Virus record (IMG/VR): IMGVR_UViG_3300045107_000421 | Location: 1-62,109 of that record | Direction: 5' to 3' (one strand) | Origin: a virus | Length of the DNA: 62,109 bases | The notes under the pieces: model-generated | Databases searched by the model: none | What the model saw: only the letters and a program-made list of their open reading frames with translations | Told to the model about the DNA's origin: nothing | Translations under genes and position numbers: made by a program | In this document: in pieces, positions 52,386 to 61,178 of the stretch | How the letters are laid out: each line of letters begins with the position of its first letter | Position numbering within the stretch: the stretch's first letter is position 1

Positions 52386-55359
52386 AATCTTCTATCAATT
52401 TATACTCTTCTTTTTCTAATTTCTCTCCCAACATGTGTTTTCTTACCAATGACTTTGTTATAGGATTTTTTATATTATTAATACATTTTTCTACCAATTC
52501 AAAAAAATCTAGTGAATCTACAGTCTGATCAACATTCATTAATTTACTAATAAAACTAGTTGCAATCTCTTGATTGCCTTGCTCAAAAATAACATAATTT
52601 ATAATATTTAAAAATCTAGAAAATTCATAATCTGAATCTTCGTTGATAGAGTGTAGATAATTAATTAAGTACTCTATAGCTTCTTCTAAATTTTCAATAT
52701 ATATATTAGCGTATAGTTTATTTAAATTAAAGTTATTTTCATTTTCTAATAAATCTAGTTTTATATCTTCTTCATTATATTCTTTTTCAAAATCATATGA
52801 ATTTACTAGTAATACATACTTAGTTATAGTGCTCACTTGTTTATTTTTTGAATTTAATAAATGCATTATAAAATTTTCCCCATATTTATTTGTTGCTTTA
52901 GCGATAGCAAACAGAGATAGTGGGCCGTAAACACATGAAAGCCTATTTTTTAACTCTTCATTTGAGAACATTTCTTCTTTAATTAAATCTATATATTTAT
53001 TGGGTGAAAACAGGAACGCATATTCATCATACCCATATATCTCGACAAGTTTATTGAAATTATTTTCTTTATAGTCTTCTGGTAGTAGAGAATACAAAAT
53101 TAAATTATTTTTTTCTTTTACTGGTAAAATTTCTTCAAAAATTTTTTGGTCTGAATGTATATATAGTACATCTGGTTTTTTATAAAAATCTCTATTTAGC
53201 TTATCTAAAAGCGTTACAATATTTCCTTGCATTGGAGTGCATATATGTAAATTTATTTTTGAGAATTTATCTATTTCATTACTTTCTATAGAAATTTTTG
53301 GTAAAGAAGAGCAATCGTAATGTAATGACATTAATTCTAATATTTTTTTATAATCAAAATCAAAATTACTATTTGCTAAAAGATGTACTTCTAACAACCC
53401 ACCTTCCCCTATAACTAATTTTCCATTAGAAATCTTACTATTAAAATTGTGTTGAATAAGTTCTTCTGGTGTGACTTCTAAATCATTTTCTAAGTCGTTA
53501 GATATGAATTCTACTATAGATTCAGATCCTATTGTTTTTAAAACTCTCTTAAGTAACTCTTCGTCATTAAGATAGTTGTTGTCATTTATTAATTCAACTG
53601 TATCTTTAACATCAAAAGACTTTTGAAGCATCTGTTTCAATGCATCTAAGCCTTGTGCACCTTGATCTTGTCCTACATCTGGAGTATTTAAAAGGCTTTC
53701 TAAACCACCTAAACCTCCCGATGCTCCAGCACCACCACCTGGACCTGAAGAAGCATTAGGTGCACCTCCTAAAATACCTTGCATACCACCCATATCCATT
53801 CCAGGCATACCCCCAAGCGCTCCCCCAGGAATACCGCTACCAGGAGATTCTTTATTTTCTTCTGGTTTAGGCGGCTCCCAATTACGTAATCCAGAAAATG
53901 GAGCATCACCCCAAGGTACTGGATCTAAACCTTTTTCCATTCTAAGTTCATTAATTGTTCTAAAACCAGAATTTAACATTCCTTGAACACTTGACCACCA
54001 TTCTTTTTCTTTTTCAAGGTCATCTTCTTTAAACCATAATTTAATATCTCTTTGCGGTCTAAATTCATCTATAACAGAATCAAATCCTCTTGATATATTT
54101 GCTAATAATGGCTCTAATCCTTTAGCTTTAGTCATCGAAGCCATTACTTCTGCTGTAGCTCTATTTACATCAGAAGTTATTCCTACATCTTGAGGTGAAA
54201 CTTGATAAACAGCGCATATCTTTCTTGACACATATTCAGCAAGTTCTTTGAATTGCATATCTCTCCTTTTTCCTTTAAAATCAATCCAAGTAAATTTTCC
54301 TCCAGATAAAATTGGAACTTGCGTATAATCACCCATCATTATAGCTTGAAGTTGTCTTTGTATTGATTCAAGCTGTTCTCTGCTTAATTGTGGATATACA
54401 TCTCCATCTTTTACAGAAGGTGGTTCTATAGTAATTACACCTTCTGGTATAGACCCACCTTTTCTATAATAATCTAAGTTTCCTTTATCAATAAAAATAT
54501 CAGAAAGTATAGCTTTATAAAGTATTTCTATTGGTGCTATTGAATATCCATACATATAAACATCTGGAGTTATATTTTGTCTAAATAAAATAATATCTTT
54601 TTTATCAATATATTCATTAACAATGGCTCCATCAACTTCTTGAACATAGTTTTCAACTACTCCATTATTTTCATTTACAACAGGTTTTATTGTTGTACCG
54701 TCAACTGGTACTAAAGAAATTAATTTTCCACGATCATCTCTAACTTTAAGAATTGTTCCTCTATCTATTGTCAATATATCATCAAGCACCATTGAAAGCA
54801 AATGTTCCCAATTATTAACTTCTGAAAAATATGGGTCTGGTTTGTTTAAAAAGTTTATTATTTTTTTTGTGTCTCTTATTCTATTTAAATAATATTCTAT
54901 ATGTTTTTCTTCTATGTGATTTAATATTGTTTTTTCCGATTCATTTAATTTATTTTTAAAGTTTTGAATTGTGAACGGTTCTTTTATATCAGAATTTTTA
55001 TATTTTCTATAAAGCTTTAATATTGCGATAGCATCAGCTTCATCTATAGAAGGTAAATATAAAAGAGATTCAGGAGAATATTCAAGTATAGAAAATCTGA
55101 ATGTAGGTTCTTGATTATTATATGGAACTACAATTTTTTCTTTTTTCAATACCTGGTTTCTTCTAAAAATAATAATTGAATATACTATTGTAGAGTTCCA
55201 GGCCAACGCTCTATAGGTAAGTAAAGGTTTAAAACCTGGATAATCTTTTCCTCTTCCCAAAGATAACGCTTGATTTACTCTAGAATTTAAATATAATACA
55301 GGTTTTTTTTGCTTATCTGGAGTTACATTAATTATTGATTTGATAACATCTTCTAGCAT
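52372..55359 (-). CDS. Portal protein with long C-terminal extension
   Basis: This 995-residue protein is nearly twice the usual portal size. Residues ~1-480 have the portal pattern: LDDILTIDRGTILKVRDDRG and DIILFRQNITPDVYMYGYSI (clip and wing), AVYQVSPQDVGITSDVNRATAE near the stem, and RTINELRMEKGLDPVPWGD, the classic 'N-E-x-R-x-x-x-G-L-x-P-x-x-x-G-D' signature near 447-465. Residues ~490-560 are a Gly/Met/Pro-rich linker (GGALGGMPGMDMGG). The last ~400 residues are an acidic helical domain of unknown role. It would form the head vertex for packaging. Start follows a GGAG-type ribosome site. Confidence 0.85.
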   Translation of the reverse strand: MLEDVIKSIINVTPDKQKKPVLYLNSRVNQALSLGRGKDYPGFKPLLTYRALAWNSTIVYSIIIFRRNQVLKKEKIVVPYNNQEPTFRFSILEYSPESLLYLPSIDEADAIAILKLYRKYKNSDIKEPFTIQNFKNKLNESEKTILNHIEEKHIEYYLNRIRDTKKIINFLNKPDPYFSEVNNWEHLLSMVLDDILTIDRGTILKVRDDRGKLISLVPVDGTTIKPVVNENNGVVENYVQEVDGAIVNEYIDKKDIILFRQNITPDVYMYGYSIAPIEILYKAILSDIFIDKGNLDYYRKGGSIPEGVITIEPPSVKDGDVYPQLSREQLESIQRQLQAIMMGDYTQVPILSGGKFTWIDFKGKRRDMQFKELAEYVSRKICAVYQVSPQDVGITSDVNRATAEVMASMTKAKGLEPLLANISRGFDSVIDEFRPQRDIKLWFKEDDLEKEKEWWSSVQGMLNSGFRTINELRMEKGLDPVPWGDAPFSGLRNWEPPKPEENKESPGSGIPGGALGGMPGMDMGGMQGILGGAPNASSGPGGGAGASGGLGGLESLLNTPDVGQDQGAQGLDALKQMLQKSFDVKDTVELINDNNYLNDEELLKRVLKTIGSESIVEFISNDLENDLEVTPEELIQHNFNSKISNGKLVIGEGGLLEVHLLANSNFDFDYKKILELMSLHYDCSSLPKISIESNEIDKFSKINLHICTPMQGNIVTLLDKLNRDFYKKPDVLYIHSDQKIFEEILPVKEKNNLILYSLLPEDYKENNFNKLVEIYGYDEYAFLFSPNKYIDLIKEEMFSNEELKNRLSCVYGPLSLFAIAKATNKYGENFIMHLLNSKNKQVSTITKYVLLVNSYDFEKEYNEEDIKLDLLENENNFNLNKLYANIYIENLEEAIEYLINYLHSINEDSDYEFSRFLNIINYVIFEQGNQEIATSFISKLMNVDQTVDSLDFFELVEKCINNIKNPITKSLVRKHMLGEKLEKEEYKLIEDYVTI

Positions 55360-55368
55360 AGCGCTCCT

Positions 55369-56019
55369 TTAAGTTATAGTTAAAAACTCTAATTTATAGA
55401 ATACAAGATGAGAAGAAAAAAGATTATTTATACTTTTAACAAAGTAATCTGAATAAACAACTCTTTTTATAATTTCATTATTTTGAGAATCTACACTTAT
55501 ACCTAAAGTATAAGGCAAGCTTAAATTTGAAAACACCAAAGTATTATTGTCATAATTATTTCCATAATAAAACAAAAACACATTATATTTGTATTTTAAG
55601 CTAGTACAGATATCTGGATCATAATAAATATTAAGACATGAAGGAAGAAAAGCTTCGTAAAATATAAAATTTATTATACCTTCTTTCGTAGTAGAGTTTT
55701 CATAATATTCACTTATAGTTTCTGGAATTTCATTTTTTAAGTTAAATGAGTTGGAAACATCTTTATATCTTGTAGTTGAAAAATAATTATTTTTATCAGC
55801 TAAATAATTATTAAAGGCTTCATTTTTTAATACTGCATAATGTTCATCTTTTACAAATGGAACTCTAGATTTTAAAAATTTATAAATATAAACGTAAGCA
55901 ACATATATAGCTACTAATATTGGAAAAAGTATTTTTAAAATATTATTTTTTCCGTTTTTTACGTTTTGATAAACGGAAGTGTTATAATTGTCAAAATTTA
56001 TTTCAATTCTATTATCCAT
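55369..56019 (-). CDS. Membrane-anchored protein upstream of portal
   Basis: This 216-residue protein has one clear membrane segment at residues ~28-50 (ILFPILVAIYVAYVYIYKFL) after a polar N-terminus, so the N-terminal ~27 residues would be on one side and the ~165-residue beta-rich domain on the other. Cysteines occur only as ILPSCLNIY and DICTSLK. It is the first gene after a phage promoter and lies 9 nt before the portal gene. A virion-assembly or membrane-docking role is possible. No family is recognised. Confidence 0.6.
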   Translation of the reverse strand: MDNRIEINFDNYNTSVYQNVKNGKNNILKILFPILVAIYVAYVYIYKFLKSRVPFVKDEHYAVLKNEAFNNYLADKNNYFSTTRYKDVSNSFNLKNEIPETISEYYENSTTKEGIINFIFYEAFLPSCLNIYYDPDICTSLKYKYNVFLFYYGNNYDNNTLVFSNLSLPYTLGISVDSQNNEIIKRVVYSDYFVKSINNLFSSHLVFYKLEFLTIT

Positions 56020-56041
56020 TTTACGATAAATTTTCTATTAT

Positions 56042-56063
56042 ATTATAGCAAAATTTGCAGAAG
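56042..56063 (-). promoter_or_regulatory. Phage promoter for portal operon
   Basis: Minus strand CTTCTGCAAAT (plus 56053-56063), TTTGC, TATAAT (plus ATTATA, 56042-56047). No IS hairpin is nearby. The ATG follows after 22 nt, so this gene has a short leader, though no Shine-Dalgarno sequence is obvious. Confidence 0.7.
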
Positions 56064-56104
56064 ACATACAATTTTAAATACAAATACCGCCATTTTGAAA
56101 AAAC

Positions 56105-56138
56105 AAAGCCTAGCATAAGTTTTTGCTAGGCTTTTATT
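56105..56138. terminator. Terminator of the DNA-metabolism operon
   Basis: Stem AAAGCCTAGCA (56105-56115) / TGCTAGGCTTT (56124-56134), 11 bp, loop of 8. On the minus strand it is followed by T-rich GTTTTTTC, ending transcripts from the recombination and nucleotide genes just before the portal promoter. Confidence 0.85.
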
Positions 56139-56155
56139 AGAAAAATTAAAAATGA

Positions 56156-56371
56156 TTAAACCTGCTCAAATTCAAAATTTCTCAACGCTTTTCTCAAATT
56201 CTTCAATAGATTCTGTAGTTCTAGAGAATGTTTTCTAGTAGCACTAAGTCCAACTTTCTTTCCATTGGAAATTTTTTGTAGAGACATCAACAAAAGTCTA
56301 TACTCTTCTTCTAGATTTACGGTAAAGTCTTCTAGTTCCTTTGCGCTTACATCGTTTAGTTTATACTTCAT
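56156..56371 (-). CDS. Small helical protein
   Basis: This 71-residue protein has a GAGGTG leader before ATG and starts MKYKLNDVSAKELEDFTVNL. It has heptad-like helices (EEYRLLLMSLQKISNGKK; RKHSLELQNLLKNLRKALRN). It is basic in the middle and short enough to be a coiled-coil accessory. It is the last gene before the operon terminator and follows an OB-fold-like protein gene by 8 nt. No family is recognised; a replication-accessory or regulatory role would fit context. Confidence 0.55.
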   Translation of the reverse strand: MKYKLNDVSAKELEDFTVNLEEEYRLLLMSLQKISNGKKVGLSATRKHSLELQNLLKNLRKALRNFEFEQV

Positions 56372-56379
56372 GATTCACC

Positions 56380-56982
56380 TCACAAAACAAAGTCCTCTTC
56401 ATGGTCTGGTACAGATTCTGTAAATTTATTATTTTCTTCACTATTTACGCTGTTATTATCTACTTCTTTATATTGAGCGACTAGTTCCTCATCTTTTAGA
56501 TCTGTATAAAGGAAATCTGCTATAACAGAAAACTTACCTTCATATACATCTAAAATTCCATCAACCATAATTTTCTTACCTACCAAATCTTTGTTTAAAT
56601 CGTAACCGCGATTTTTGAAAACGGTAAGAAAGGTTCTAGTAACTTTTACATTTTTTGAATCCAACATTACACGATATCGCTTATCGTATTCATATACACC
56701 AAAAACTGTTCCGGTTAGAGAGACAATTCTCCTTTCCTTTTGAGGAGTCTTAGAGAACATTACGTGTGTAGGATACACAAAATCTCTAGACATACCATTA
56801 GAAAGCATACCTACAACTAGTACATACAAATCTTTTCCATCTAAATTAGCAAACTTCTCCGAATTAAACTCTTTAGTAAACTCAACTACAAACCTTTTAT
56901 CGTCAATAACAACTTCAAAGTTTTTATGATTTACCTTTCCCAACTTACCAACTAAAATTGCCGTGTTTTTGTCAGTAATCAT
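56380..56982 (-). CDS. OB-fold-like single-strand DNA-binding protein candidate
   Basis: The frame opens at 57024, but ATG at 56982 (MITDKNTAILVGK) lies 9 nt after a perfect AGGAGG, so this is the start; product 200 residues. Two consecutive beta-barrel-like halves are seen: TAILVGKLGKVNHKNFEVVI, and VSLTGTVFGVYEYDKRYRVMLD followed by GKKIMVDGILDVYEGKFSVIAD. An acidic disordered tail ends DHEEDFVL. This two-OB layout with a short acidic tip resembles SSB proteins, whose tail recruits partners. Context (dUTPase, ThyX, RecA) supports a replication/recombination role. Confidence 0.6.
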   Translation of the reverse strand: MITDKNTAILVGKLGKVNHKNFEVVIDDKRFVVEFTKEFNSEKFANLDGKDLYVLVVGMLSNGMSRDFVYPTHVMFSKTPQKERRIVSLTGTVFGVYEYDKRYRVMLDSKNVKVTRTFLTVFKNRGYDLNKDLVGKKIMVDGILDVYEGKFSVIADFLYTDLKDEELVAQYKEVDNNSVNSEENNKFTESVPDHEEDFVL

Positions 56983-57037
56983 GACAGACTTCCTCCTATA
57001 TGATATTGTACCACAAAACCTCAAAATTTACAACATT

Positions 57038-57580
57038 TTACGAGATGTACCCTGAAGATCCAAACCCTTTATCTTTTCTCTCTGTATTAAAAAACTCACT
57101 ATAGAACTGATCTTTATCTACGTACTCAAGGCTAAATCCACCCCCTAAAACTCCAACAAGTACAAGTTGTGCTACCGCTTTTTCATTGTCTATGTTGTAT
57201 ATACCTTTTTTATTAAAAATCAGTCCAATTTTTATACTTCCTCTATAAGAGGAATCAATAACTCCATTAAACACATTTATTCCACTTTTAAAGAAATTTC
57301 CACTACGTCCGTGTACAATCCCGTGTACGCTTTTTGGAAATGCAAATACGTATGGTGTGTCTACAATAACTACAGATGGCTCTTTTTTAATTAGAACTTT
57401 TAAAGTCCCCTCTTCGCTACTGTAAAAATCGTAATAATTGGAAAAATTTTCATAAAAATCAGAAGAATTTTTTAGACAGCTATTAACATCTGGATATAAA
57501 TCAATTCCTGCATTATTAGAATAATCAAGCTTAAGGTCTTTAGCTGTTTCAATTGTTTTTGTGTAAAAAATTTTTTCCAT
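57038..57580 (-). CDS. dut: dUTPase
   Basis: This is a ~180-residue trimeric dUTPase, converting dUTP to dUMP and thereby supplying ThyX and keeping uracil out of phage DNA. The five motifs appear in order: NNAGIDLYPD (near 23-32), HGRSGNFF, GVIDSSYRGSIKIG with the catalytic Asp, KAVAQLVLV, and the glycine-rich tail RKDKGFGSSGYI. There is an insertion of about 40 residues between motifs 1 and 2 (NSSDFYENFSNYYDFYSS). ATG at 57580 is preferred over a GTG 6 nt earlier. A dCTP deaminase is less likely because the motif 5 tail is typical of Dut. Confidence 0.88.
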   Translation of the reverse strand: MEKIFYTKTIETAKDLKLDYSNNAGIDLYPDVNSCLKNSSDFYENFSNYYDFYSSEEGTLKVLIKKEPSVVIVDTPYVFAFPKSVHGIVHGRSGNFFKSGINVFNGVIDSSYRGSIKIGLIFNKKGIYNIDNEKAVAQLVLVGVLGGGFSLEYVDKDQFYSEFFNTERKDKGFGSSGYIS

Positions 57581-57588
57581 AATCACTT

Positions 57589-57768
57589 TTATTCTATAGT
57601 TTCAATTTCTAATACAAGGGAAGGATCTCCGGCCATTTCTAGAGCTTTTTCTTTGGATTTAAAAGCAAACAGAATTTTACATTCTTCTTCATCTTCTGCC
57701 CATTTTAACTTAAATGGCCCTGCATCAATAGCGTCTTCTATACTATAAATTTTCATCACGATATACAT
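57589..57768 (-). CDS. Small hypothetical protein
   Basis: The product is about 59 residues from ATG at 57768 (MYIVMKIYSIEDAIDAG); a GTG 6 nt upstream is equally close to the GGGAGGGG ribosome binding site. Short mixed fold with acidic core (KWAEDEEECKILFAFKSK) and ending EIETIE. It lies between the dUTPase and thymidylate synthase genes with gaps of under 20 nt, so it may be part of nucleotide metabolism, but no motif supports this. Confidence 0.5.
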   Translation of the reverse strand: MYIVMKIYSIEDAIDAGPFKLKWAEDEEECKILFAFKSKEKALEMAGDPSLVLEIETIE

Positions 57769-57785
57769 TTTCACGTTTCCCCTCC

Positions 57786-58601
57786 CTATGCAAACAATAC
57801 CTCAAGCATTCTTTCTAGCTCTTTTTTTCGAGTTTTTGAAGTTTGATATTGTATCATGTTTTTAAAAGCCTCTAATATTTTTATCCTCTCCTCTTTGGGT
57901 AAGCAGTGTAGGTCTTCTCTGCTTATCCTCATAGACTCCATAATATAGCTCTTGAAAGCGCTGTATGTGATTGGTGTTATATTTTTGACAAAATACTCTA
58001 TTGCATTGGCGACTTCTCTTATTTCTTTCTGTGCATGATTATCTAATCGTAACCTCAAAAAATTCATAAGATTTCTTAAATCCTGTTTATAATAATACTT
58101 AGTAAATGTTCCTAAAGGAAGCACTGTTCTAGACAACTCTTTTGTTAATTTTTTTTCGTGTAGAAGTTTGTTATATACTTCAAAAGACTTTTTGTTTATA
58201 TCGTCTACCAATACTTTCACTTCTTCTAAATAGTTTTCATTTTCTATTAATTCTGACTCTTGTTTGTTAGTTTGAGAATCTATTCTATATTCATTGGGTA
58301 CAAAAAATTCTTCTTCATATTGAGTATATCTTCCGCTAATTTCGTTAAATGATGCCGTTCTATGTCTAAACATTTGCCTAGCAACAAAAATTGGTACTTT
58401 AATAATGAACATAAATTCTACCATTTCGAATGGAGACATATGTTCATTTCTAAGTAAATATTTTATTAAATCTTCATCTGATCTTTTCTTTTTACCGCCA
58501 TAAGAAACTCTTGCAGAATTTGCAATTGTTTCATCTGATCCCATATAATCTACCAATTGAACAAAGCCACCATAAGATAGATTTATTATTTCTCCGCGCA
58601 T
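57786..58601 (-). CDS. thyX: Flavin-dependent thymidylate synthase
   Basis: This 271-residue enzyme makes dTMP from dUMP using FAD, NADPH and methylenetetrahydrofolate. The diagnostic ThyX motif RHRTASFNEISGRY (residues 79-92) is complete. ARVSYGG near 30-36 and YYKQDLRNLMNFLRLRLD near 175-192 match the conserved FAD/dUMP-binding regions. Length is typical. Genes for dUTPase downstream and the split class II reductase at 31-34 kb complete a phage deoxynucleotide supply route. Start ATG lies 3 nt after the previous stop. Confidence 0.93.
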   Translation of the reverse strand: MRGEIINLSYGGFVQLVDYMGSDETIANSARVSYGGKKKRSDEDLIKYLLRNEHMSPFEMVEFMFIIKVPIFVARQMFRHRTASFNEISGRYTQYEEEFFVPNEYRIDSQTNKQESELIENENYLEEVKVLVDDINKKSFEVYNKLLHEKKLTKELSRTVLPLGTFTKYYYKQDLRNLMNFLRLRLDNHAQKEIREVANAIEYFVKNITPITYSAFKSYIMESMRISREDLHCLPKEERIKILEAFKNMIQYQTSKTRKKELERMLEVLFA

Positions 58602-58604
58602 ATT

Positions 58605-59117
58605 TCAAAAACTATTCTTTCTTAGATTTGTGTTTAGTTGATCTAGCCTAAATTTTACGGAATAATGTAGTATTTCCATTACTTTATATAAACCTTCTAA
58701 GTAATGTAAATAAGATTTATAAATCTCTATTTTTCTATTCATTCCCATTATTTCTTCGTTTATAGAAATGATGCTTTCTACCTCGCTATTCGTAACTTTT
58801 TTTCCAGTTTCATTTTGTATATTAGCTCTTATTTCTATAGAAAGCGCCGCTGATTTAGTGTTCAATTCAATTTGTTTAGAATGAACAATAGCCTCAATAA
58901 GACTTTTCTTATAATTTATATGATCTAACCAAGATATTGTAGTAAAAAGTGCTTTTGATAATTCCTCTGGAGTGAAAGAATCAACAACCGAAAAATCAAT
59001 AAATCCATTACCTTCTACAGGAAGGTAAAGAGATGAAGCTATATCATTAAAATTTATTCTATATGCTTCATTTATTTCTTCGAACAATTTTTCAAATATC
59101 TGTATCTTGTTCGCCAT
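58605..59117 (-). CDS. Hypothetical helical protein
   Basis: This 170-residue protein overlaps the HNH gene by 26 nt. It is largely helical (MANKIQIFEKLFEEINEAYR; EEIMGMNRKIEIYKSYLHYL), with a short linker SLYLPVEGNGFIDFSVVDSF near 27-46. No Cys, no motif. Placed between HNH/RecA and ThyX in a tightly packed operon, it may assist recombination or replication; I do not recognise it. Confidence 0.5.
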   Translation of the reverse strand: MANKIQIFEKLFEEINEAYRINFNDIASSLYLPVEGNGFIDFSVVDSFTPEELSKALFTTISWLDHINYKKSLIEAIVHSKQIELNTKSAALSIEIRANIQNETGKKVTNSEVESIISINEEIMGMNRKIEIYKSYLHYLEGLYKVMEILHYSVKFRLDQLNTNLRKNSF

Positions 59118-59586
59118 CTTTTATTCCCAATAATACACTATCAAACTTCTGTTTTAAAGTCAACAGATCAATTTTTTCATGTTTCATAGATTTCATTAAA
59201 GTATGTAGCACAAGATTTATGTTTACATAATTTTTTCTAGAAAAAAATATTTCCAATATTGTAAACACCCACAAAAAAACATATTTTTCATCTCCAAACC
59301 ACTTTTTATAAATAGAAAAACCTTCTTTGTGTCTGTTTTTATGATGAAATTCACATAAAGGTATTGCTGTAAAATCAGTTATTCTTTTGTACCCAGAAAA
59401 GCAAAAAGATAAATTTTCATGATGAGCAATTAAAGTATTCTTTAGCTCATTTTTTATTTGTAAGTCTATATTAGAGTAACATACTATACATTCTAATTCA
59501 TGAATAAATTTTAAATATTCTTTTCCTAATTCTTTAAATTTTTTCTCTCTTAATAAATTTTTTAAATCTTCGCAATTATTATTCGT
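59092..59586 (-). CDS. HNH-like / zinc-binding nuclease candidate
   Basis: The preferred start is ATG at 59586, overlapping the recA stop by 8 nt; an upstream start at 59613 would overlap more. The 164-residue product shows a Cys-pair then His pattern: ECIVCYSN, LIAHHENLSF, then ITDFTAIPLCEFHHKNRH. This matches the layout C-x2-C, (A/S)H-H, 'D-x-x-x-(I/V)-P-L-C-x-x-H-H-x-x-x-H' of phage HNH recombination nucleases (NinG/DUF968-like). Coupling to recA supports a role in recombination or replication restart. Confidence 0.65.
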   Translation of the reverse strand, partial: TNNNCEDLKNLLREKKFKELGKEYLKFIHELECIVCYSNIDLQIKNELKNTLIAHHENLSFCFSGYKRITDFTAIPLCEFHHKNRHKEGFSIYKKWFGDEKYVFLWVFTILEIFFSRKNYVNINLVLHTLMKSMKHEKIDLLTLKQKFDSVLLGIKDGEQDTDI

Positions 59587-60565
59587 CATGGTCGTTTTCA
59601 GATAAAACATCAACAGAAGAAATTTTTTCTTTTATTTTTTGTTCCATTATATTTTTATAGTCTTGGTTATTCATTATTTCTTCAAGCATTGCAGATGCGC
59701 CATGAAATCTTTTACCAGTAACTTTTTCATTATACCAAGCACCCGTTTTTTCTACTATTTCTAATTTTTGCAATAACTCCACATAATCTATAGAATATTT
59801 TCCATCGTAAAACAGCAAAAATTTTGCTTTCCTTTGTGGTGGAGCAAACTTATTTTTTTCTATAGTTATAAATATTTCATCTCCTACAGGAAATTCTTCA
59901 CCTTTAATTGATCTTTTTCTTGTATTCATTCTTATAGATGAAAAAAACTTTAATGCCCTACCTCCAGGAGTTGTTTCAGGATTTCCATATACACCTATCT
60001 TTTCTCTAACTTGATTAATAAAGAGAATAGAAGCTAAATTTTTTCTCAATACAGGAATCATTTTTGAAAGTGCATTGCTAAGAACTCGTGCTCTTACTCC
60101 TACATGTGTGTCTCCATATTCACCGGAATTTTGAGATACAGTAGGTGCAGCAACAACAGAATCATAAACTATGAATCCTACACCGTTTGATATTAAAAAT
60201 TCAACTTTATCAAGAGAATCTTCCAAAGACATAGGATTTACAATTATAAGATTATCAATATCTACGCCTAAAGTTGCCGCCCAATCAGGATCAAAAGAAT
60301 TTTCTGCATCTATAAACGCGCATGTTTTTCCCTTTTTCTGCATTTGAGATGCAATTATAAGAGACAAAGATGTTTTACCAGACGATTCTTGACCATAAAG
60401 CTCATATATTTTTCCTAAAGGAAGACCACCAATCCCTAAAGCATAGTCAACTGTGAGGATGCCAGTAGACACTACTTCTTCTTTATCATTCCTTACTTCT
60501 TTGGCTATTTTTATATCATCTTCACTAAACTTTTTTCTAAACTTCTTTAAAATATCCTCAACCAT
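59579..60565 (-). CDS. RecA-family recombinase
   Basis: This 328-residue recombinase fits bacterial RecA/UvsX. It shows STGILTVDYALGIGGLP near 33-49, Walker A GQESSGKT (58-65), AFIDAENSFDPDWAATLGVD (a RecA signature), Walker B GVGFIVYDSV, and loop LFINQVREKIGVYGNPETTPGGRALKF around L2. It forms filaments on single-stranded DNA and drives strand exchange. It overlaps the Rad52-like gene by 8 nt and the HNH gene by 8 nt, so the three act as one module. Length is shorter than host RecA (about 350), missing part of the C-terminal domain. Confidence 0.9.
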   Translation of the reverse strand: MVEDILKKFRKKFSEDDIKIAKEVRNDKEEVVSTGILTVDYALGIGGLPLGKIYELYGQESSGKTSLSLIIASQMQKKGKTCAFIDAENSFDPDWAATLGVDIDNLIIVNPMSLEDSLDKVEFLISNGVGFIVYDSVVAAPTVSQNSGEYGDTHVGVRARVLSNALSKMIPVLRKNLASILFINQVREKIGVYGNPETTPGGRALKFFSSIRMNTRKRSIKGEEFPVGDEIFITIEKNKFAPPQRKAKFLLFYDGKYSIDYVELLQKLEIVEKTGAWYNEKVTGKRFHGASAMLEEIMNNQDYKNIMEQKIKEKISSVDVLSENDHDE

Positions 60566-61154
60566 TTATACCCCCAAACATCAACTTTCCTTCTTTTTCA
60601 AAGTATGATTTTGTATCTTCGTACATCTTTTTTCCTTGAAGTCTGATATTTTCTAAGGCTTTTTTGATGTTGGGAGAATTACGCGATCTAATTTCTTCCT
60701 GATCTTTAACAAAAATTGGATCTCTTACAAACCATAAATAAAGCCCAATTCCGTGATTAGCGGCTGCTCTTCTTATTGCATCGGTTTCTGAGGATTTTGG
60801 ATCTAGCTTTACATCTTGTTTTCTTAGTTTGTCTACCTGTTCATCATATACCAAATATGAAGATCCAGTTCCAGTCATTGAAACATCCATAATAGTCAAT
60901 GTTACAATTGCAGTATGACCGGCAGCAACATGATCAGAACCAAAAGAAATTTGTAAAGGATGTATTTCTGTTTTTAAAGTCCAAAGACCAGGTATTAAAC
61001 TATTTAATCTATAAACAATGTATCTTACATCTAAATATGGTACAGCAAGAAATGATCCACTAGATAACTTTCTATCTAACCTTAATGATATTGCATCATC
61101 AGGAAATGGCTTTGTAAGTTCTATTCTTATTTTTGCTTTTTCTACTTCAGTCAT
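60558..61154 (-). CDS. Rad52-like single-strand annealing protein
   Basis: The frame opens at 61208, but its first 18 codons are the promoter and leader; ATG at 61154 (MTEVEKAKIR) has an AGGAG ribosome binding site 8 nt upstream. The 198-residue product has LTKPFPDDAISLRLDRKLS, FLAVPYLDVRYIVYRLNSLIPG and, later, SSYLVYDEQVDKLRKQD then ETDAIRRAAANHGIGLYLW. This is the Rad52/Rad22 (DdrA-like) pattern with its 'E-T-x-A-x-x-R-A-x-x-x-x-G-(I/L)-G-L-Y' core. It would anneal complementary strands beside RecA. Confidence 0.75.
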   Translation of the reverse strand: MTEVEKAKIRIELTKPFPDDAISLRLDRKLSSGSFLAVPYLDVRYIVYRLNSLIPGLWTLKTEIHPLQISFGSDHVAAGHTAIVTLTIMDVSMTGTGSSYLVYDEQVDKLRKQDVKLDPKSSETDAIRRAAANHGIGLYLWFVRDPIFVKDQEEIRSRNSPNIKKALENIRLQGKKMYEDTKSYFEKEGKLMFGGING

Positions 61155-61178
61155 TTTTTGGCTCCTATTAACATTAAC

